64,000 nt of DNA, taken from Hibiscus mutabilis. Taxonomy: Eukaryota > Streptophyta > Magnoliopsida > Malvales > Malvaceae. The position numbers were made by a program, and so were the translations under genes. Shown in pieces: positions 20,762 to 32,060 of this stretch (positions within the stretch are counted from its first letter, which is position 1; every line of letters begins with the position of its first letter). Below the pieces are notes generated by a model that made no database searches, had not been told where the DNA came from, and worked only from the letters and a program-made list of their open reading frames with translations. The stretch is taken from the NCBI GenBank assembly GCA_019671005.1, contig CM033714.1:56219741-56283740 (forward strand), read 5' to 3'.

Positions 20762-22981
20762 TGTCGCAACCCTTTTTTCGGAGAGCTCGACGTTTTATAA
20801 AAACAAAAATAACGGAGTCACCACCAATTTTTTAAACGGTGTGATTGGATCACCTAAAAATGAGTCATTTTAATAAAATCATTTTATTTTATTAAACCAA
20901 CATTTTGGTCTGCGAAAAAAACGGGTTTGGAGTCGGTTACGCGTGGGGAAGGATTAACACCCCCACAACGCCCAAAAATTGGTACCTAGCTGATTATACA
21001 ACATTTTAATGTCAAAATTTGCAAGTTCGTATAAAATTCAACCATTTTTCCATTTATGAATATGATTCTATTTTAACTGCCCTATCATCCAGAAAGTGAA
21101 CTGCAATCACCGCCAATATTTTTGGCGCTAACCCGTCACTTCTCTTCGATGATACACCTCATTAATTAAGTTCCACTTTTTAATTAGACAAACAACAAAA
21201 TAATTAGTGTGTTAAAGCTTTTATTTATTAATACCTAAATAATAGTTTACATTAATTAAGTGTGCTTTATTGATTTAAATGAGTATTGTTTATTTTTATG
21301 TTTACAAGACTCTAACTAAGGTAATTTAGTACCTAACCCTAGGGTCTTTATTTAACCTAATATTTTAATTAAGACAACCATTAAAAGCTTAGGTATTTTA
21401 GGAAAGAATCTAACAAAAAAGGAACTAAATTTAAGCCACTATATTTACAAGATTTAAATGAATGTAAAAATCTTAAGCAAATTATTGAAAAAGATGAACA
21501 AAAGAAAATATTTTTTAAGGCATGTGTATCCTTCCATAAAGTGGGTCAACACAATATGTTAATCAAGTTTGTTTTTAAAGAAGATTAAAAACGGTAGAAA
21601 ACTAAAATTTAATTTACAAAAGGTTAAAAAAATATTTAAAAAGAAAACTATTAAATTTAAAAAAAAACAAGAGATTAAATGAATTAAAAAGATTGAAGCT
21701 AAAACTGAATTTAAAAGAATTATTAAAAAAACTTGAGAATTAAAGGATCAATGGAGATGGTGAATTGAATGTGAATAACTTAATTACAAAACTCTTTTCA
21801 AATTTCTTTTTCAAAGGAAATAGATCAAACATCCACTTTTATTCTTAAAACACGAACAAAAAAATTGAACAATTCTTTTTATACATACATTCAAACAAGA
21901 AGAACACATAAAAGAATACATACATTCAAACTTTTATTCCAACTTCAAATCCAAATACAAAAGCTCAAGCGTAAACTGTGCAGAATTCTCCCAAAAAACA
22001 CTCAAACTCTTTGAACACAACTGTGTTTTCTCTTCAGTGGATTCTATGTGAGTGTGTTACAAAGGCTTCAACCCCTTTATATAGGTATTTTTTGACCTAA
22101 AAATCCCAAAATTAAGAATTAAAAAAACTGTTTTTGGGTGATTTTTCCCATTTTCCATTTTATGCAGATACAATATGATTTGGAGCTGGTTTGATTCGAA
22201 TTTTTGAGGCAACTTCAGGCTGATTCTTTCCCCTTTCTTTCAATGCAGATTCAAATACAATTTGAATAATATTTGATTTGACTTTTGATTCGAATTCGAT
22301 CTAACTTTTTCCATATTTGAATCAATAGAAACCCTAACCCTAACCATAATCTCTTTTTAGATTGTTGTAGGTCTCAGCTAGGGGAGAGCGGCGGTGGTGG
22401 CGTGGTTGCGGGTGGTCCGTCAGAGGTGAGGCCTAGTCACTGGCGTTGCAGCGGCGATGCGGAGGGGCTACGCGACGGAAAGCGTCGCGCCATGCAAAGG
22501 TCAAGCTTCGCGTGCACAGGGAAGTTGACAGCGCAGCACAGTGTGGAGGCAGAGTGATAGCTGGCGCTTCTCGTCGTCCTGGGATGGCCAAACACCATGG
22601 TCTCCGACGCGAGGCAGGCTGGTCGGGCTTCGATGGAGGATGGGGTATCATGTGCGTGGAACACACGTGCCAAGCACGTGGTGGCGCTAGTGGAGGTACC
22701 GCCCCTTCTTTTTTCTGGTCCAATTTGGGATGTTAGATCTCCAACCCTTGATCTAACAGTTGAGATTAAAACATGTACATGGGATAAAAATGGGGTTAGC
22801 CTGGGGTTTTGTTTTAGGCCTAGTGGATTTTTATGTACTTGGGTTTTTATTTATTTGAAATGGACTCCTTTTATTTTATTTTTCGGGTTTTTTATCTAAT
22901 GAGCCTATATAATATGTATAATAAAATAAAATAAATATATAAAAATAATAATAAGAAGACGGTGAAAATTAAGTGACAACA
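20762..22981 (-). repeat. Element F 3' LTR (2220 bp)
   Basis: Minus-strand ends are TGTTGTCACTTAATTTTCAC (start, at 22981) and GTTGCGACA (end, at 20762). A GC-rich island lies at 22380-22720 and a TATA-like box at 22076-22083, both matched in the 5' LTR. Near 22330 there are short telomere-like AACCCT repeats. AT-rich and poly-A tracts fill 21560-21900. ORFs in the GC-rich part are judged non-coding. Confidence 0.92.
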
Positions 22982-24440
22982 AATGTCCCTTCTTAGCTTA
23001 TCTTTGCAAAATAGGGATGGAGCAAAGAATGGTAGGCACTAATTTTCGTTGATCACCAATTCGCTTAACGGTCCTATTCTCATTTCTCCCGAATAGATAG
23101 ACGGGTTCCATTCTCCTTGCGTCTGAACGGATAGATGGGTTCCATTCTCTTTATGTTTGAACGGCTAGATGGGTTCCATTCTCCTTACGCTTGAATGGAT
23201 AATCGAGTTCCATTCTCCTCACGCCTGAACAGATAGACGGGTTCCATTCTCCTTACGCCTGGACGAAGAGGCGGGTTCCATTCTCCTTACGCTTGAATGA
23301 ATAGTCGAGTTCCTTGTTTCATTGTGAAAGTTCTTGTATAACTGTCAAAATTCAATGATTGATGTAATTATGATGATCATGCACCTACGGATGTCTAAAA
23401 CATGAATGCATGTTGGTTTTATATTTTCTTTTTACGTTGCTCATTTAACCCAGTCAAGCAATCATCTCCACTATCTCTGCTTCACCATTCTCATTCTTTG
23501 TACCTCTTTGTCTCATAAAAAACATCTGGTTTTCTTACACAACAGTCTTCACATTTCTACAAATCCCACTATCATTGTAGTTGTTACATAAATATTGAGT
23601 GAAAGGCCTCCATTCTCCGATTCTACGGCATTTATGTTTCTGCATGTCCCTTGAAATACATTTAATCCCCTTTTAAGGTTCCCTGTGAATTTCCAAATGA
23701 TTTGTAAGGGAATCTCCATCTTGGATGTCTTCGAGTGATATTGGCATTTTAATCTTTTCCCTCACGCCTATTGTCATCAAGGAATCTTAAGTTGACATGA
23801 ATTGCCCCAATTGTGGCACATTTATCGAGCAAAATCTCGTATATGGCTCGAAACTTAGCAACAGACTACGTCAGAGTCCCTATACTTTTTATTCCATTTT
23901 CAGAGTAATGCACAAAAATCTTTGGCACATTTTAATGATGTTAACCAAATGGTTCTTATCCCAAAATAATATGCTTATGCAAGGGAGGAAAATGCAAGCA
24001 AGACAAGTCTTTAAATGAAAGGAATTTTATTAATACTGCGGCAAACATGCAAGAAGGGTACAAAGTGAAAGAGTTAAAGAAAACAAGTATCAGATATCAG
24101 GGTCCAAAATTTCTTAAGTCGAGACACTGGAAGCGATTTTGAATGTTGCCTTTGTCCAGGAGATTTCGTCCACTACAATGATGTCTGAAGGTATGAGATT
24201 CCTTCTGAATGTCAAGTTTCTGAGGGAGTCACTTGTTTTCCGCCTCACTTAAATAATTTCGAACCGCCTTTTTCGGGTTTTCAACTTGAATCCACCATTG
24301 GTTTCATGACGCCCTTTGTGGATTTTCATCTTGAACCCTCATTTTTATTTTTTCTTTCGTTTTCCTTTTCCTTTTTTTCTCTTTTTTCTTTTTCTTTTTT
24401 TTCTTTTTTTGAAGAACCTTTTCGGGATTTTGCTTCTTCC
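22982..24440 (-). other. Element F 3' untranslated region
   Basis: Non-coding sequence between the integrase end and the 3' LTR. The minus strand shows a short purine run AAGAAGGGACATT next to the LTR, the likely polypurine tract (22982-22994). The region holds the 34-bp minisatellite (23071-23318) and a long T/C-rich tract at 24340-24415. A + strand ORF at 23797-24018 starting MNCPNCG has no other support. Confidence 0.75.
23071..23318 (-). repeat. 34-bp minisatellite, seven units, in F 3' UTR
   Basis: The core GGGTTCCATTCTCCTTACGC recurs with exact 34-bp spacing: the G of GTTCC falls at 23105, 23139, 23173, 23207, 23241, 23275 and 23309. Units vary at a few bases (GGGTTCC or GAGTTCC). There are no length variants. 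Confidence 0.95.
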
Positions 24441-25540
24441 TTCTTCATGCATAGCATTTCTTGACTGAATCTGAATTCACAGGATTCTTAAGCTCTTCTA
24501 TGTCCATTTCAGTTAAGATCAATGCTCCTCCAAAGAAAGCCTTCTATTCGACGTAAAGCCCCTCCCAATTAGGCACCCATTTTCCTCAGAAATCTTTCTG
24601 GACTGACAACATTTTCCTTAGGACCAAATCCCCCTCTCAAAATTCTCTTAGATGAACTTTCTGGTCGTGAGCCTGTATCATTCCCTTTTGATACATCTAA
24701 CCATGGCAAATGGCTCTCAATCTCTTTTCATCAATAAGGTTCAGCTGGTCATGTGGCTTGGATCCATTCAGCTTCTTTTAACTCTATTTATATCAAAAAT
24801 CGGAGGGACAAAATTTCAACCTCAATTGATAACACAACCTCCATTCCTTACACCAATGAAAATGGCAATGCCCAGGTGGAGGTTCGTACGACAGTTCTAT
24901 AAGCATACAATGCAAATGGCAACTTTTGTTGTCAATCATTGTAAGTGTCAACCATCTTTGCAACTATTTTCTTGATGTTCTTATTAGCAACCTCTACTAC
25001 CTCATTCATGTTTGGGTGATAGGTCACTGAGTTGTGATGATTGATCTTAAACTGTTCGCAAACCCCCGTTATCATTTTGTAAGTGTCAAACATTGTTAGT
25101 GGCGATTCTCTTAGGTAGGCCGTAACGACAGATGATCTCTTTTTTCAAGAATTTACAGACCGTGGACATGGTGATATTCACATATGAAGCCGCTTCTACC
25201 CATTTGGTAAAATATTCAATAGCCACTAAAATGAACATGTGCTCATTTGATGCTTTAGGATGAATTTTCCCAATTACATACATGCCTCACATTGAGAAAG
25301 GCCTAGGAGCCGTCATGACATGGAGTGGTTGTGGATGTGTATGGATTTTGTCTACATAGACCTGACATTTGTGACATTTTCGGGCATAATTGATGCAATC
25401 ACTTTCCATGGTAGACCAATAATACCCAAACCGTATAATCTGTCTGGCCATGGTGAAACCACTAGGTTGAGTTCCACAAACCCCTTTGTGAACCTCTTCC
25501 AAGATCGTTTTGGCTTCTTTGGCAGCCACACATCTCAATA
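24441..25540 (-). pseudogene. Integrase relic (element F)
   Basis: Zinc domain at 25287-25538: EEVHKGVCGTQPSG has its first His (codon 17) but Gln where the second His should be. The Cys pair is in RKCHKCQ (codons 55 and 58). Core at 25086-25283: YVIGKI replaces the usual D-V-I-G (first Asp lost), and RIATNNV has Asn for the second Asp. Downstream, to about 24450, frames with stops read NKNIKKIVAKM and FALYAYRTTVRTSTW, typical of Tat-clade integrases. It would be catalytically dead. Confidence 0.87.
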
Positions 25541-26005
25541 ATACTTAATCTCGACTCTTTTTGTACAAGATTTCTCCATCGAGTACATATCCGGTGGCCA
25601 TCTTTCTAATTGTTTTCTTATTATTCTCAGTTGCTTGTAGTGGATATTCCTGGGATTTTACATACTGCAAGATATCATGATACCAGGGTAGACCATCTGC
25701 TTCCTTTTCTATGTCATGATAGTGCACTAAGGAGTCGAATGTTGGCATCCTAATTAGAGTCATCAATGAACCTTCACTTGCTTTGGATAGGGCAGCTAAA
25801 GTGGCAAAGGTATTAGCCATCTGATTGTCCTCTCTTGGGAGATATTTGAAGGTGATTTCATCGAACTCTTTGATCAATTCAAGGACCAACTTACGATACC
25901 CGATTATATTTGCATCATTTTTTTCCTATTCCCCCCTAATTTGGTAGATAACTAATGCAGAATCCCCCAAAACTCTCAAGGTTTTTATCATTCTTTCTAT
26001 GGTCG

Positions 26006-29000
26006 TGTAACATACTCTAACCACCCTAGTAGGATTAGGTAAGTTACTACAATTACAATCAATAATTCATTCAATTTAAGGTAGTAAGTTCAATTTGTTT
26101 TAAGTTTTTCTTGCTCATTAAGCAATAGTTCAAATAGGAGGGGACTTAATGAACTAAATAATCCATGATGCACCTACTAGATATATTAGGACCCATAATG
26201 CAATATGTTATCATAATAAAAACCATTTAAGACTTACTTGAACTCCAAGCAACCATTCGAACTAAATGAGAAGCCTAATAGATAATTTCCATTCCATGTA
26301 GTTATTAAGCATAACAATAGGTGATTTACATGATTTACTTAAGTGACTTTAATCAAACATATAGACTTACATTGTTATATACATCATTCGGCTAGTACCA
26401 CATATGACCAAAGTGGTTCGAGTCTAAACATGTGGATTACTACATTTACCTATTGTTAACTAGCCAATTTCAACAGATCTATTCAACCATTACATGCATA
26501 ATTTAACCATGGAATATCTAACATTAAGTTAACAAGCATTCATGCTATATAAAGTGCATACATGCTCATTTATACATACAATACTCTTTATAGATCATAG
26601 TTGAAGTTATTATATACAAACCATAACTAAGTGATCATGAATATACATGCCTTAGGTGCCACCATCATAGGAGAACTGTAACAAGATAGAAACATACTTT
26701 GTCAAGCAAAATGTGACTTGTATGAGCTTAAACTGTGGGATAGTAGAAATGAGAGTTGAATAAGCAAAGCTTTGTGAGTGAATTAAAGTTACAAGGCAAT
26801 CAATACAAAAAGTCTCAACTACAAACCATCAAATAGATGGTATGGTTCCCCTATCAATAAAGAACCATTCGAACTAGGCAAACAATACTAGGTGCATTGC
26901 TTAATTTTCAATCCAATTTCAATACCAGGCTTGAAGTTTGGACATGCTTAATCATCCAATTCGGCTACTTTAGGCATAAAATATCCTTTTGAACACAATC
27001 AATGTTTCAATACACAAGCAATCTCATAAGAAATGTTCAATAGTTCATGGCATTTGATGTTTTCTTCACAATCAAGCAATCTCATAAGCAATGTTCAATC
27101 AATGTTTCAATATCAATAGTTCATGGCATTCAATTTTCCTTTACTATCAATCAATGCAATTCAATATAGCAATAGGTTCAATGTACATGAGTTATCAGTT
27201 CATTTTAGGTATAGCCTTGAGAATCGATTACTCAGTCTGGATACTCGAGTCTCCAACCAAACTGTCGCTAATAAGAATAGTCAATATGGTACCAAGTACT
27301 TGGTCAAATCCCTCCTACTGTTGCCAATTAGGGACCAATGTCCCGGACCGTAGTCCACCCCGACAATGAGCTCTATAGACTCTATGGCATGCTAACTATA
27401 TCTAAGACCGACTCGAGACCAAGGCTTACAATAGTTATCACTTTCAATCAGTTAGAAGCATAATTCAATTCAATGTGCACAATTTGTGCCAATATTCCCT
27501 TTTAGTCGAATAGGGCTCAATCCAGTCCAATATCAATGTTTCAATAGTCAATGAAGGAGTATCAATCAATATGTCATTCAACAATGAATTGAGTTACTTT
27601 TATTTCTAACATCATGCTTCATTTCAATATAGGTCAATTAGGCAATAAGCATAACATGACAATCAATAGTAATTCAAGCATGCTTCACAATCAAGTAACC
27701 ATTCAAAAGAGCACTTACCTTGCCAATGCATCAAGCTCATAATACAATTTATACTTAAGAATCAATAAGAAACATAAATCAGTAATAGAGTTGGAGAGGT
27801 TATCACCCTCTCCAAACTTTAAAATACAGTCACAGGAATTTTTTGAGCTATTGTCGATCCCGGATTGTAATCCATTTCCCTCTACTAGCTTGATGATCTA
27901 ACTGAGTACCTTTTTCCTTAATTTCCACTTGATATAACATTCATACAATGCATAGTGTATTAAATACAATCCAACAACCAATTGAGTCATTATGTGACTC
28001 CATGTACTCAAGCATACAATTCAATACAAACATCAAGATTGTTGCTCCTTGGCAGCATGCACTGCTTGTTTAAATGTTCATATCTTTTATTCCTTATGTC
28101 GGAATTTCAAACTGTTTACACCTTAGAAAGCTAACTTAATTTTCCTTTTAACCATATAGGCCTTGCAATTTTACTCATAGTGAATTAATACAGTTTTTCA
28201 TTTAAAGGCAGCCCAAATTGTGTCACTGGACAGTTTGCACTGTCCTTAGAGATTAGTCTCTACAAACTGTTTTATAACTCGGAATTCGATTTCGTTTGAT
28301 GCATACGAAACTAGACATACACATGGTTTTGTTCATATAAGATTTTATCTCTGATTTGGTCTATGTGATTTTCTATTAATTTTCAAACTCACTGCTCAAA
28401 ATAGAGTAGTCTGGACAACATTCCCTTAGCTAGATTCTAGCTTCTTTAATCACTTAGACAAGGATCCTAACATGATTGTTCAATATATAAACTCTTTCAT
28501 ACATGTCTAAGTCAATCCAATTATGTGTCAATCCTATAAAAATAGGGCAATTGAGTAATATTTTCAATTTGATTCATTAAGACATCAATTCACTAGAATT
28601 TCCAGCAACCACAATTTCAATTCACATATCAATTATCCATTCTAATCATCATCCAAATTTTCCAGCAACTAGCATAGCATTTCACCATAAGTTTGGCTAT
28701 TGACAACATCAATTTATACTACTCATTCGAATGGCACAATCAATTTCATGGATTGATCAATCAACTGAACTTCTTAACTAGTTCATAACATCAATTCACT
28801 ATCTATTCATTAAATTCATGTAATTCAAGCAAGAAACCTAAATCTACATGCATCATTTGATTCTATAACACATTAAAGAAGAGATTTTGCCTTCCTATTA
28901 AGATTATATGAATGTTAGCAACTCCAATTTCACCAAATTTCAAGCTTGAATCAATGAATCATGGAGTTTTCTCACTCAACTCCTTTCTCTCTTCGTTGGT

Positions 29001-29311
29001 TCATCTAATCGGCACTAGTGGAAGAAGATGATAATGAATCATCAATTAATTCTCCCAAAATGACTAATTTGTCCTTAATTATCCACTAATTAATGACATG
29101 TGTAGGGCATATTAGGAATATAATAGTTTTGCATGCATTTCTTCATTTTGTCACTTATTTCGGTTTGGTCACTTATACATTAGGTTACCATTTTTTCATT
29201 TATAGTATTCTTGTCCTTAATAACTACACTTGGTACCTTACTTTCAATCAATTAGGGATTAAATGAAGGCATTGTAATAACTTTCTTTATACTAATTTTG
29301 AGGATATTACA
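26006..29311 (-). repeat. Solo LTR (3306 bp) in element F
   Basis: Minus-strand ends are TGTAATATCC and GTATGTTACA. Flanks GGTCG (26001-26005) and GGCTG (29312-29316) are a decayed 5-bp duplication (3 of 5 identical), and the host reading frame is restored when it is removed. No internal region exists. It carries the GGACTACGGTCC hairpin on the minus strand (27345-27356) and the putative acceptor TACTATCCCACAG. Confidence 0.9.
26733..28890 (-). other. Candidate LTR-internal intron (solo LTR in F)
   Basis: The acceptor TTTCTACTATCCCACAG ends at 26733. The expected donor, 421 nt from the LTR start, reads GGAAG|GCAAAATC at 28890, that is GC instead of GT. That is either a GC-AG site or a decayed donor. 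Length is 2158 nt. Confidence 0.35.
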
Positions 29312-29731
29312 GGCTGCTCCCAATCCCAGTATGCAAGCCTCATATTCATCCATGTTATTGGTGCAAAAGAACTTTAACCGACTGGTGAAAGGGTAATAGT
29401 TTCCTTATGGTGAAACTAGAACTGCCCCGATGCCTCGCCCCAAAGCATTAGCGGTGCCGCAAAAATTCATCACCCAAGAATCTATCGTGTCATCATCGTT
29501 CTCCTCTATTGAGATACACATCAGATCTTCATCATGAAAGTTAAAATTCAATGCCTCACAGTCATCGCAAACGCGACTTGCCAAGAAATCCACTATGTCA
29601 CTTCCTTTTGCTGCCTTCTAACTTGCATATTGGATGTCAAATTCTAAGAATAACATTTGCCAACGGACCAGCTTTCTTGATAAAGCTGGTGCCTCCATCA
29701 TGAATTTCAAGGGATCTAACTTTGATATTAA

Positions 29732-30227
29732 CTACGTGGTCTGATATAGCATATATTGTTGGAGTCTCTTAGCTGTCCATATCACGGCATAACATAGCTT
29801 CTCGATCGGAGAATATCTAGTTTCACAGTCGGTGAACTTCTTATTCAAGTAATATATTGCCTTTTCCTTTCTTCCATTTTCATCATGTTGCCCCAATAGG
29901 CATCCCATTAAACTTTCATAAACTATTAAGTATAGGATCAAGGGCTTTCTTGGGACAAGTGGCACTAGTATGGGCGGATTCATCAGCTGCTTCTTGATTT
30001 TTTCCAAAGCATCTTAGCATTCTTCGTTCCATGCATCCAGATTATTCTTTCAGAGCAGCCCAAAAATGGGATCACATTTTTCCGTCAACTGGAGATGAAG
30101 TGAGCAATGTAATTCAATCTTCCACAGAAATCTCGGACCTCTTTTTGTGTTTTAGGGGGATGAAGTTATTGTATGGCCTTGATTTTATCCGGATCAATCT
30201 CAATTTCTCTTTCGCACATGATTAAAC
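29732..30227 (-). pseudogene. RNase H (first) relic of element F
   Basis: The minus frame reads KKQLMNPPILVPLVPRKPL, then LIVYESLMGCLLGQHDENGR, KAIYYLNKKFTDCETRYSP and EKLCYAVIWTAKRLQQYML: an RNase H of the Ty3/gypsy pol C-terminal to RT. YESLMG stands where the first catalytic Asp normally is. Continuation to about 29600 includes KLDPLKFMMEAPALS. A stop follows YQTT. It connects to RT through DPDKIKAIQ and RDFCGRLNYIAHF near 30130-30200. Confidence 0.82.
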
Positions 30228-31206
30228 CTAACAATTTTTGGACGTAACCCTAAAAGTGCACTTGGTAGGGTTAAGTTTCAATTGGAACTTTCTCGGCCTT
30301 TGGAAGAGTTTTTCCAAGTTCACAATGTGTTCTTCTTCAGATCGAGACTCGGCATTCATGTCGTCTGCAGATACTTTTATTTCTTTATGCATCATGTCAT
30401 GGAACAAAGTTACCATAGCTCGTTGATAAGTTGCCCCTACATTCTTTAGACCAAAAGGAATCACTTTATAACAGAAAGTTCCCCATAATTTTGCAAATGT
30501 AGTCTTATCCAAGTCTTCTGGGCACATCTTGATATGGTTATACCCAAAGAAACCATCCATAAAGGAGAAGAGGGAACGACCATCTGTGTTATCTACTAAG
30601 GTATCAATTTGTGGTAACGAGAAATTGTCTTTTGGGCTTGCCTGATTGAGATCTTCGTAATCGACACACATACGCACCTTTCCATCTTTCTTCAGGACTG
30701 GAATGATATTAGCCACCCATTCTGAATGCTTTACCGCTTCGTTGAATCCAGCGTCATACTACTTTTTCTCTTTGTCTCTGATCTTTAGAAATATTTTGGG
30801 TTTCATCCTCCTGAGCTTCTGTTGTACGGGCTTACATCATGTCATTATGGGCAGCCAATGCTCTACAATATCTGTGTTCAGACCAAACATATCTTGATAC
30901 GACCAGGCGAATACGTCCCTATACCCTTGAAGGAGCTCAATTAATCTTTGTTGGGTTTCAGTGGTGATGGTGGTATCGATTATTACCTTACATTTTTCTT
31001 CTTCAGTTCTGAGATTCAAAACTTCCAACTCTTCCTTATGGGGCAGAATCTATTTCTCTTCACTTTCTAATAACCCGAGCGTGTCATTAGGCAAATCATA
31101 TTCTTCTTCGTCATGGCAGTTTTCAACCTCTCCTAAACACATGCACAATTCAAAATCAACTTTTTGGTTAGATTTGGGATCATTTATGCCATTGATATCT
31201 GGAAAC
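30228..31206 (-). pseudogene. Reverse transcriptase relic of element F
   Basis: The open part 30228-30716 (162 codons) spans fingers and palm: KKDGKVRMCVDYEDLN, FSFMDGFFGYN (first Asp, codon 54), then KVSADDMNAE (Asp pair, codons 118-119; the usual Y-V before D-D is S-A). Upstream, 30837-31206 gives TETQQRLIELLQGYRDVFAW and GLNTDIVEHWLP, the conserved segment before RT, separated by a stop. The segment 31050-31206 (NDPKSNQKVDFELC) starts right after the putative intron acceptor. Confidence 0.88.
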
Positions 31207-31435
31207 CTAAAAAGAAAAGGGATCGAATATATACAAAGCTGTTGGATAAACAAATGAATGAATGGATGGAATGATTTTTTTGTTTTTTGTCGTTTTAGCT
31301 ATTTTTTAGGTTTATTTTTTGTGTTTTATTCGTTTATTTACAAGAGAGTGTTTGCCACGCAAGGTTTACTGTAATGCATCTTTTATTAATGATAATAACC
31401 ATCATGGTTTAACATAGGCCCTTTACAAAAGATAC
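31207..31435 (-). other. Candidate Ogre-type intron between protease and RT
   Basis: The minus strand has donor AAG|GTATCTTTTG at 31435 and acceptor TTTTCTTTTTAG|G at 31207, enclosing 229 nt of AT-rich, stop-rich sequence. The place (between protease and RT) is where Ogre elements carry an intron. A stop codon one base before the donor and a phase mismatch show the exons are no longer compatible, or the exact donor differs. Confidence 0.5.
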
Positions 31436-31436
31436 C

Positions 31437-32060
31437 TTATTGCCCCGAGCCTAATCCTAACTGATCTCTTTTCTCAAGGATGAACACAGGGCACAACCTT
31501 CCTTGGAGCTCTTTCCCAAAGCCCTTCTTGATTTCTGCCCAACTCCCGAGGGTTTCCTTCACTTGCATCTTGGCATAGTTAGACAACCCTGGTCTAGAGA
31601 GCTTACTCCCTTCGGTAACAAATGTAGCATTGATCAGCTCTAGGGTTTTGAAATGACACTCAAGTGCCCCTTCATCAATCTCAATGTAATGTGCATCGGT
31701 GGATACCGAGGCTATGATATCTTCTTCAGCACCAACAATTACTAGCTGACCGTCAACCATGAATTTTATCTTCTAGTGTATGGTGGAAGGGACTACGCCT
31801 GTAGCATGGATCCAAGAGCGTCCAAGCAAACAACTATATGTGGGTTTAATATCCATCACCACGAAGTTGATGTCAAAAGTAGATGGTCCAATTTGCAGAG
31901 GCACTTCTATTTTGCGTAACACGTCTCTTTGGGTTTCGTCAAATGCTCTTACTGTGTTCTGATAGGCCCTCATGTGAACTAGCAACGTCTTCAGGGTTGT
32001 TAGGGGTAGAACAGTTAGGGCTGACCCATTATCAATGAGGACTCCTGGCAGCATATGTCC
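31437..32060 (-). pseudogene. Aspartic protease relic of element F
   Basis: The minus frame 31773-32054 reads GVLIDNGSALTVLPL (active site with D-N-G in place of D-S/T-G, codon 8 is the Asp), then FDINFVVMDIKPTYSCLLGRSWIH, the conserved Gly-Arg block. After a break the second part (31437-31760) reads MVDGQLVIVGAEEDI and YIEIDEGALEC, followed by a conserved tail. The stop before residue MVDG is a single nonsense or frame break. Confidence 0.82.

Larger units (their letters stand above)
25545..29593 (-). pseudogene. Second (additional) RNase H relic of F, split by a solo LTR
   Basis: The 5' half is 29312-29593 and the 3' half 25545-26005. The first part reads GRGIGAVLVSP, a stop, then NNMDEYEACILGLGAA. 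The second reads IKTLRVLGDSALVIYQ and later LPREDNQMANTFATLAALS, the family's typical end. Removing 26006-29311 plus one 5-bp duplication joins GCA GCC with ATA GAA in frame, which confirms the split. This is the extra RNase H known from the Tat/Ogre clade. At least one stop (after RGE) lies in the second half. Confidence 0.85.

Noticed and set aside
22433..22736. Overlapping ORFs on both strands in the GC-rich part of F LTR
   Set aside because: GC-rich DNA lacks stop codons by composition. The matching frame in the other LTR is explained by common origin of the two LTRs.
23071..23318. Regular 34-bp repeats considered as a CRISPR array
   Set aside because: The repeats are directly tandem with no unique spacers, and the sequence is plant retroelement DNA.
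23797..24018. ORF starting MNCPNCG, a possible zinc ribbon
   Set aside because: Only one CxxC pair, no further Cys pair, and it lies antisense in the 3' UTR of F.
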